Origin: Janthinobacterium sp. TND4EL3
Lineage (GTDB): Bacteria; Pseudomonadota; Gammaproteobacteria; Burkholderiales; Burkholderiaceae_D
Reading direction: 5' to 3'
Assembly (NCBI RefSeq): GCF_900156175.1
Contig: NZ_FTMV01000009.1
Span: forward strand, 1-64,000
DNA: 64,000 nt
This document shows positions 58,850 to 64,000 of this stretch, piece by piece. Position numbers and translations under genes: made by a program. Every line of letters starts with the position of its first letter. Positions within the stretch are counted from its first letter, which is position 1. The notes under the pieces are model-generated. The model had not been told where the DNA came from. It saw only the letters and a list, made by a program, of their open reading frames with translations, and made no database searches.

Positions 58850-59305
58850 TTACTGCAGCTCGAACTCCGCCGGAGTCAAGCCCAGCTCGCGCGCGATCTT
58901 GCTGGCCACGCGCTGCTCGTTGGCGTCGAAATTGCCGTCCGACGAAGCGACGGCGATAATCATGCGCACCAGCAGGCGCGACGCCTCCACATTCGACTTC
59001 ATCTTGCCCAGCGCCTGATAGGCCTTGGCTTCGCCGATATCCTTGTCGAATTCCAGCTGGCCCACATATTCCTGGAAAGCCTTGATGACATCGCTGGTGG
59101 TAAACACGGACAGCGCATCATTGCTTTCAATAAACTTCACCATCTTCTGCTTCTCTTCCGCACTGACGCTGCCGTCGGCCATGGCGATCAGGGCCGAGCC
59201 CGCCATCGCGGCGTTCAGGAAATCCTTGTTCTTGTACTTCAGTGCCTCGGTTTTCAGTTCACTTGCCTTGGACTTCAGCTTGGACAAAAAGGAATCGAAA
59301 CTCAT
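58850..59305 (-). CDS. TerB-family tellurite-resistance protein
   Basis: 151 residues from ATG 59303-59305 (GGAGGT site). It is all-helical with the TerB metal-binding repeats: AALIAMADGSVSAEEKQKM-type segment and MIIAVASSDGNFDANEQRVA. TerB proteins sit at the inner membrane and work with TerC, TerD and partners in stress and phage-related responses. No terC or terD is nearby, but a TerY-like triad lies 4 kb away on the same strand. Alternative: a stand-alone TerB with a general stress role. Confidence 0.85.
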   Translation of the reverse strand: MSFDSFLSKLKSKASELKTEALKYKNKDFLNAAMAGSALIAMADGSVSAEEKQKMVKFIESNDALSVFTTSDVIKAFQEYVGQLEFDKDIGEAKAYQALGKMKSNVEASRLLVRMIIAVASSDGNFDANEQRVASKIARELGLTPAEFELQ

Positions 59306-59411
59306 GGTGTACCTCCGGGTTGGTGTGGGTGGGGCAGCGCTACGCTGCCACTCCCACCCAAATGAGGGCGCATGCCTCAAATGCAAGCATGGACCTGCCC
59401 TGCCGCCGCTG

Positions 59412-60821
59412 TTACTCCGCTTCCTTGCCGGGCAGGCGCTTGCCCCGCAGGTCGAAATTCATCAGCGTGTGCGCCACGCCCGGGGTCTGGGTCGATGAGT
59501 ACCAGTTCGGCAACGATTTAAAGGTCAGCACCATATCGAAGTCGCCCGCGATGCTGCCGGCATCCATCGGCACGTCGCCTTTGCGGTTCTGAAACCATTT
59601 CATCCATAGCGCCGAACCGGGCGCCGGCGAGAGCGTGAAATCGGTGCCGTTTTGCGGTGCGGGCCGCTGGATGGAGCCGGAGTTGAGTATCGGCAACAGG
59701 AACGATGGCATGGCATGGCTGGCCACGTTCCATTGCGCGGAACTGTGGCAGCTCATGCAGGACGAGTTTTGGCCGTTGCGCGCGTATTTGAGGGTGGGTT
59801 TCTTCCCTTCCGGATAGGCAATATTATTCATCGCACCATCGTTGGGGCCGGAAAGGCGCCCGCCCCAGCCCAGGGTAGCGCTGCCGTAGGCGGGCGCCTT
59901 CGGGTTCATCCAGTTTTCCTGCAGCACCGGCTTGAGTATGGCGGGGTCGCTGGCCTGCGGATCATTGCCCCATTGCGCGCCCAGTACCACCATCTTGTCC
60001 CAGATGTCGCCGCCCTTTGCCGCGCGCGAGTCGTAGACCAGCGTGGTGAACACCCAGCCCGTCTTCGGCGCGGACACGCTGTCCTTGACGATGATGTCGA
60101 ACTGCATCAGATACGTATTGGTCAACGCGGGCGCCGTGGGTGGCTTGGGGAGCGTGGCGTTGACACTCACATACGCGGGCCAGGACACGGTGCCCTGCAT
60201 GACCGGCCAGAGTTCCGGCCCCGCCGTGATGAACGCGGCCTTGATGATCACCGAGCCTTCGGCAAATTGCGTCGATTGCGCCGTCAGGTTGGGCTCGCGC
60301 GCCGTCGCCCCCCACACCTTGTTGAGCGTAACGGCGGCGGTCTTGTCGTAATACGTCAGCACATAGGTGGTGATCGGCCGTTTCAGGCCGCTGGCCTTGA
60401 ACAGGTCTGCATCGAGCTCGGCCGACCCCACATACATGCCGCGCAGGGGTTCACGCATGGTCGCGCGTTTTTTCGCCACCGAAGTCGCGCCCATCCACGG
60501 CTCGTTGTACCAGCCGCGCTCGCCGGCGTTCCAGTTCTTGTAGTCGAGCAACATGACGCGCATGTCCGCCCCGATCGATGCCTTCAACGCCTCGGCATAG
60601 GCGCCGGCATTCGCCGTCGTAATCTGGCCGTTGTTGATGGCCGCGCGCCATGGCATCGCAGGGACGGCCTGGCCAGCCGGGTAGGCATGGCTCAAGGCAA
60701 ACACGGGGCCGCTATAGCCGGCGGGCGGCGGCAGCTGCGAATTGGCGAAGGGATCGATGGCTTGCGCGGCGGCATTGGCACACAGGCCAGCAAGCAATAT
60801 TAATATTGCAATTTTTCGCAT
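59412..60821 (-). CDS. Exported CxxCH-containing protein, cytochrome c-like
   Basis: 469 residues from ATG 60819-60821 (GGAG site). A signal peptide (AILILLAGLCANAAAQA) is followed by a large beta-rich domain and one haem-attachment motif, SCMSCHS at about residues 355-359. The surrounding SSAQWNVASHAMPSFLLPIL offers possible Met or His axial ligands. The protein ends with a GKRLPGKEAE tail. It is probably periplasmic with a single c-type haem. The large N-terminal part is not recognised. It lies 55 bases after a monooxygenase-like gene on the same strand. Confidence 0.65.
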   Translation of the reverse strand: MRKIAILILLAGLCANAAAQAIDPFANSQLPPPAGYSGPVFALSHAYPAGQAVPAMPWRAAINNGQITTANAGAYAEALKASIGADMRVMLLDYKNWNAGERGWYNEPWMGATSVAKKRATMREPLRGMYVGSAELDADLFKASGLKRPITTYVLTYYDKTAAVTLNKVWGATAREPNLTAQSTQFAEGSVIIKAAFITAGPELWPVMQGTVSWPAYVSVNATLPKPPTAPALTNTYLMQFDIIVKDSVSAPKTGWVFTTLVYDSRAAKGGDIWDKMVVLGAQWGNDPQASDPAILKPVLQENWMNPKAPAYGSATLGWGGRLSGPNDGAMNNIAYPEGKKPTLKYARNGQNSSCMSCHSSAQWNVASHAMPSFLLPILNSGSIQRPAPQNGTDFTLSPAPGSALWMKWFQNRKGDVPMDAGSIAGDFDMVLTFKSLPNWYSSTQTPGVAHTLMNFDLRGKRLPGKEAE

Positions 60822-60876
60822 GACTTTCTCCAGTTGAGGGACGACGACAAGATCGATAGCCGGGCCGCCATGCCGC

Positions 60877-61263
60877 CTAGACAGGCGCGCTGCGCATAAA
60901 ACCGTTGACCTGCGAGAGAAAGGCCACCGTGGTAAAGGGCCGCCCCTCGGCGCCAATAAACAGGTGGCCGTGCTCGGCGACGAATGCCTGGAATACCGGC
61001 CCGTTCACATGCAGCAGGAACGCGGCGTCGTTGCGATAGATTTCATAAAACAGCAGCGACTGGGGACTGCCCGGCGGCAGCGACTGCAGGCGGGAAGGTG
61101 CCGCGCGCGGGCGGTGCACGAGATAAGCCAGCGTATCGGGTTCCTGCGACAGCACGGCTTGCACCAGCACGGCCAGCGCCTGCTCCACCTGCGCCTCGCC
61201 GCCGGGCAGAATGAACCACTCGGAGGTCAGATGCAGGGCATCATCGGGATATGGCGTCATCAT
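60877..61263 (-). CDS. Antibiotic-biosynthesis-monooxygenase-like (ABM) protein
   Basis: 128 residues from ATG 61261-61263 (GAGGAG site; adjacent ATGs make the start uncertain by a few residues). SEWFILPGGEAQVEQALAVLV, SLLFYEIYRNDAAFLLHVNG and VFQAFVAEHGHLF are the ABM-fold strands and helices (YgiN/quinol monooxygenase type). Small enzymes of this family act on quinones or aromatics without cofactors, usually as dimers. It precedes the CxxCH gene in the same direction, and the two are probably one operon. Confidence 0.75.
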   Translation of the reverse strand: MMTPYPDDALHLTSEWFILPGGEAQVEQALAVLVQAVLSQEPDTLAYLVHRPRAAPSRLQSLPPGSPQSLLFYEIYRNDAAFLLHVNGPVFQAFVAEHGHLFIGAEGRPFTTVAFLSQVNGFMRSAPV

Positions 61264-61655
61264 CAATTCTCCTCATGCAAGCGCTGCTTGCGAAAGTCGG
61301 TTAAGAATCTTGCTGCTGCCCGCAGTGCCGCCGCCCTCGCCTTGCGGGCAGGATCAGACGATGCCTATGAAGAATTGTTGAATTTGCAAAAGACGCGATG
61401 CCTGATTCTGCACCGTTTGATATTGCTAAATATTCACCAATATTCACCAATTAAGAATATTTATTTTTGACATTATTTCCGTCATTCAGCCAGAGAATCC
61501 AGCGTTCACTGCACAGCGCGGCAAGACGCTGCTGCGTGTCCATCCACAACCATGGAATGAAAAAGACGATGACCGTCATGCTTATCTCATTGCAGTTGAA
61601 AAATAAGTAACTTCATGGCAGCATGGAATGACATTTTCTTTACTGCAAGGTTGTG
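61264..61655. other. Divergent intergenic region between ABM gene and amj
   Basis: About 390 bases, AT-rich in 61420-61480. It holds the promoters of both flanking genes. A 42-codon minus-strand frame (ATG 61577-61579 to TAA 61451-61453), reading MTVIVFFIPWLWMDTQ at its start, has a weak GAGA ribosome site and a hydrophobic start. It is a possible small gene, but I could not support it further. No terminator was seen. Confidence 0.35.
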
Positions 61656-62462
61656 ATGGACAAGCAATTGCTGTTGATTTGCGCGCTGACGTTCATCATC
61701 CACATCATCGGCACCCTCGCCTACTCCGTGCGCATCGCCGGCATCCGCACCCGGCGCATCGCCGTCTCGCTGGCCCTGTTCAGCATTCTGATGCTGCTGT
61801 CGCGCACGTCGAATTCCTTCCTGGGGCCATTCCTGGCCAAGCGCGTGGAAACGGGCATCGACCAGCATGTCGCCGCCAGCGCCCTGTTGCTCGACTTCCG
61901 CTGGCTGCTGTTCTCCGCCAGCCTGGCAACGGTACTGGGCGCCATCCTGATCCCCACCTTCCAGCGCGCCTTCTGCCGCGCCGTCGAGCACTTCCAGGTA
62001 CACAGGTCGGTGCCAAAACTGCTGCTGCACGCCGTCTTCAAGGGCGGCTTGTCCTACCTCAAGACCTCCGCCAGCCTGCCCAAGCCCGCCAACGTCACGG
62101 GCCTGCGCCAAAAATCCGGCGTATCTATTTCCATGACAGCCATGAACGTCATCGCCACGGCCCTGTGGACAGTCGGGGTCTTTGCCGCGCTATACGCGGG
62201 CGTGCTCGACCCCAGCGTGCGCGTCACCTCCAGCACCCTTTCATCGATCATCAACGGCGGCGCCACCGTCATGATGGCCGTCTTCATCGACCCGCACATG
62301 TCGGGCATGACGGATGACGTCATCGAAGGCAAGATCGAAGAATCGCAGTTCAGGCGGGCGGTGGTGTGGCTGGTGGGAAGCCGATTGGCGGGCACGCTGA
62401 TCGCGCAGTTTTTGCTGGTGCCGTCGGCGGTGGTGATTGTGGGGGTGGCGAAGGGGTTGTAA
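61656..62462 (+). CDS. amj: Lipid II flippase, Amj type
   Basis: 268 residues from ATG 61656 (AAGG site; a GTG directly before it is an alternative). About six membrane segments. IHIIGTLAYSVRIAGIRTRRIA, LLSRTSNSFLGPFLA and ATALWTVGVFAALYAG match the DUF2837/Amj family. Amj moves lipid II across the inner membrane and is an alternative to MurJ. The late GGATVMMAVFIDPHMSGMTDDVI is also typical. It is monocistronic, with no peptidoglycan genes nearby. Confidence 0.85.
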   Translation: MDKQLLLICALTFIIHIIGTLAYSVRIAGIRTRRIAVSLALFSILMLLSRTSNSFLGPFLAKRVETGIDQHVAASALLLDFRWLLFSASLATVLGAILIPTFQRAFCRAVEHFQVHRSVPKLLLHAVFKGGLSYLKTSASLPKPANVTGLRQKSGVSISMTAMNVIATALWTVGVFAALYAGVLDPSVRVTSSTLSSIINGGATVMMAVFIDPHMSGMTDDVIEGKIEESQFRRAVVWLVGSRLAGTLIAQFLLVPSAVVIVGVAKGL

Positions 62463-62623
62463 CCTTCATCAAAAAACCTGAAGAAATAATTTAGTGCGCT
62501 ATCGAGAAAATTTTCGCTCGCTGATCTATCTGGTGATGAAACCGTTACGTTTTCTCCAGATAAATTTCCACTAAATCATGCCCTTCAGATTTCAGTGATA
62601 GAAATCACCAAATTGGCTGAACA

Positions 62624-63076
62624 TCAAAAGTGTGATCTTGTTTCCGTTTTTTGACAATCATGGCATTTAACAGTCACATTCGAACTATTCTCTTGAGATC
62701 CATACCGATACCAGCTATGGCTTTCAGATCCAGTTTTTTCATCGCCGCATTGAACACATTTTTCGATAATTTGACAGCGGCCATTTTTACCCACACGCTC
62801 ATATTCAGCGTGTACAACCTTCCTCATCTGATGATCGCAATGATCACATTTTTGCACTTTTGTGCACTTATTATCACTGTCGTAATCACGACCAGCATCT
62901 TCCCAGCTTAATGGATAATTATGCTTGCTGACCTTAATTGTTTCATTGCAATCAGGGCACAAATTTTCGAAGTAGCACAATGGCTTCCCTTCAACATTTT
63001 TTCCTGTTCCAGCATGAAATCCCATTCCACACTTTGCCTTCATTGCGGTTTTTTTAATTGAATCCCATATTCCCAT
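62624..63076 (-). CDS. Cys-rich zinc-ribbon protein in an AT-rich island
   Basis: 150 residues. Four CxxC pairs (CPDC, CDHC, CVQC, CHDC) plus an upstream KAKCGMGFHAG segment suggest two or three zinc ribbons. It is highly charged, with no signal peptide. Base composition (well below the window average) and flanking AT-rich DNA indicate recent transfer. It resembles small phage or mobile-element proteins that use zinc ribbons to bind DNA, but no family is recognised. It converges on amj with a 161-base gap. Confidence 0.6.
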   Translation of the reverse strand: MGIWDSIKKTAMKAKCGMGFHAGTGKNVEGKPLCYFENLCPDCNETIKVSKHNYPLSWEDAGRDYDSDNKCTKVQKCDHCDHQMRKVVHAEYERVGKNGRCQIIEKCVQCGDEKTGSESHSWYRYGSQENSSNVTVKCHDCQKTETRSHF

Positions 63077-63461
63077 TCTACTTCTCCCGTCTATATTGAA
63101 AATTTAATTGACGACGAATCTCAATAAACTCTGAGACAGCCATCCCAAAAAAACAAGCCCGACATTTTTAGTGCGACAAGCAGTCACATAAACCGGAGCC
63201 AGATATTTGAAAATCTTACGGAAAATCAAAAATTTTTCAAACCCAAATATAAAAACTCGACCCAAAAATGATATGTCGAACAAATAAATATACTAGCATA
63301 ATTGCAAAAAAAATTCCATATGGAAATACATACTTAGTGACCGTACGTTTATTGACCAACAGTTTGCAAAGCACGCTATCGCAACGCGCAACCACATGAA
63401 AATTTCGACGCTACGTCTTATCGCCTCATTCAAAATAGGTTCCGTGCAATTACTAAACCGT
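63077..63461. other. AT-rich intergenic region, part of the transferred island
   Basis: About 385 bases with no supported gene. The promoter of the Cys-rich gene should lie here. The GC content is far below that of the window. No repeats or tRNA remnant were seen at its edges. Confidence 0.4.
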
Positions 63462-63494
63462 AAAAAAAAGCCGCTGTCTCCCGACAGCGGCTTT
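63462..63494 (-). terminator. Rho-independent terminator of purL
   Basis: A perfect 10-base stem (63469-63478 with 63483-63492) with a TCCC loop. On the minus strand it is followed by eight T residues. It lies about 60 bases after the purL stop. Confidence 0.85.
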
Positions 63495-63553
63495 CTCATT
63501 CCTACCCCAGCAGCAGCGCCTTGAACTCCGGCGCCGCCCTGCTAGCGAACTAA

Positions 63554-64000
63554 TTACCCCACAAACTTCCGCGCATTCCTGAACATGCGCATCCATGGCG
63601 AATCCTCGCCCCATGCTTCAGGGTGATACGACTGTTGGACGCTGCGGAACACGCGCTCCGCGTGCGGCATCAGCACGGTGAAGCGGCCGTCTGGCGTGGT
63701 GACGGAGGTGATGCCTTCCGGCGAGCCGTTCGGGTTGTATGGATACGCTTCCGTGGCGGCGCCCTTGTTGTCGACAAAGCGCATGGCTTTCGTGACCTGG
63801 GTGATGTCGCCCGTTTGCGAGAAGTCGGCGTAGCCTTCGCCGTGGGCGATGGCGATGCCGGCTTGGGTGCCGGCCATGCCGTTGAAGAAGATCGATGGGG
63901 AATCCATCACTTCGACCATGGCAAAGCGGCCTTCGAATTTCTCCGACTTGTTGCGCGTGAACTTGGGCCAGGCGTGGGCGCCGGGGATGATCGACTTCAA
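63554..64000 (-). CDS. purL: Phosphoribosylformylglycinamidine synthase, C-terminal part
   Basis: The last 148 residues of PurL are visible; the gene continues beyond 64000. It is the glutamine-amidotransferase end of the large-type PurL, which turns FGAR into FGAM with glutamine and [30 protein letters not shown] and [22 protein letters not shown] are conserved, and [10 protein letters not shown] holds the catalytic His and Glu. The nucleophile Cys is outside the window. A strong terminator follows. Confidence 0.95.
   Translation of the reverse strand: MKSIIPGAHAWPKFTRNKSEKFEGRFAMVEVMDSPSIFFNGMAGTQAGIAIAHGEGYADFSQTGDITQVTKAMRFVDNKGAATEAYPYNPNGSPEGITSVTTPDGRFTVLMPHAERVFRSVQQSYHPEAWGEDSPWMRMFRNARKFVG

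Noticed and set aside
61451-61579. A 42-codon minus-strand frame with a hydrophobic start
   Set aside because: Weak ribosome site, no family, and it lies in an AT-rich promoter region where short frames arise easily. It is kept only as a note in the intergenic entry.
63505-63550. A minus-strand tail reading RAAPEFKALLLG just after purL
   Set aside because: It looks like a protein end, but it has no start, lies between the purL stop and its terminator, and is too short to assign.
1-64000. CRISPR arrays, tRNA and rRNA genes
   Set aside because: No regularly spaced repeats, cloverleaf-like sequences or rRNA signatures were noticed in the window.

Overview
The window looks like a chromosomal segment of a betaproteobacterium of the Oxalobacteraceae, most like Janthinobacterium, Massilia or Duganella. 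Reasons are the high GC with strong third-position bias, the PrsK/PrsR/sugar-transferase trio and exosortase-A-associated families typical of Burkholderiales, and LpxO, a methyl-accepting chemotaxis protein and M13 peptidase of betaproteobacterial type. The placement comes from recalled family resemblance, not from a database search. No rRNA, tRNA or CRISPR array was seen. Both ends are cut inside genes: an IS481-type transposase on the left and purL on the right.

Layout. 0-0.7 kb is a lower-GC scar where an IS481-like element has cut a CatB/Vat-type acetyltransferase. 0.8-4.7 kb holds ordinary genes (serine hydrolase, MepB-like, TfoX-like, D-lactate dehydrogenase). 4.8-25.4 kb is the centrepiece, a polysaccharide assembly and decoration locus. 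It has two SGNH/DltD-like proteins, an MBOAT acyltransferase, a flippase, three glycosyltransferase genes (one a GT2-GT4 fusion), a ligase/polymerase and a deacetylase. It also has the exosortase-A-type set of AMP ligase, PLP decarboxylase, asparagine-synthase-like protein, acyl carrier protein and two alpha/beta hydrolases. No exosortase, PEP-CTERM substrate or Wza/Wzc export gene is present. The genes form four tightly overlapping transcription units around two divergent promoter regions, and one of these carries a perfect FNR-type box.

25.4-40.7 kb is mostly housekeeping and stress genes: purT, a VOC protein, an MCP, a thioesterase, lpxO, carbonic anhydrase, ferredoxin, an M13 peptidase, a DUF1439 lipoprotein, and a hemerythrin / membrane protein / 24-residue peptide operon with its own FNR box and terminator. 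40.7-45.6 kb is prsR-prsK-sugar transferase, the regulatory and priming arm of the exosortase/EPS system, 15 kb from the biosynthetic locus. nadB follows.

48.4-54.9 kb is a five-gene minus-strand operon: a VWA / PP2C / kinase triad like E. coli YegL-PphC-YegI, followed by two exported MORN-repeat paralogues. The kinase carries a TonB-C-like periplasmic domain. Around it lie a class D beta-lactamase, a LuxR-type regulator, several unknown exported proteins and a TerB protein. 61-64 kb has the lipid II flippase gene amj, an AT-rich stretch with a Cys-rich protein, and the end of purL with its terminator.

How the parts may work together (inference): the ligase, carrier, MBOAT and DltD-like proteins match the four roles of a Dlt pathway. 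The simplest hypothesis is that the locus builds a polysaccharide and esterifies it with a carrier-bound acyl or aminoacyl group, with oxygen-responsive transcription. Three perfect FNR boxes in 64 kb (carrier locus, hemerythrin operon, upstream of the MCP) suggest a shared oxygen regulon.
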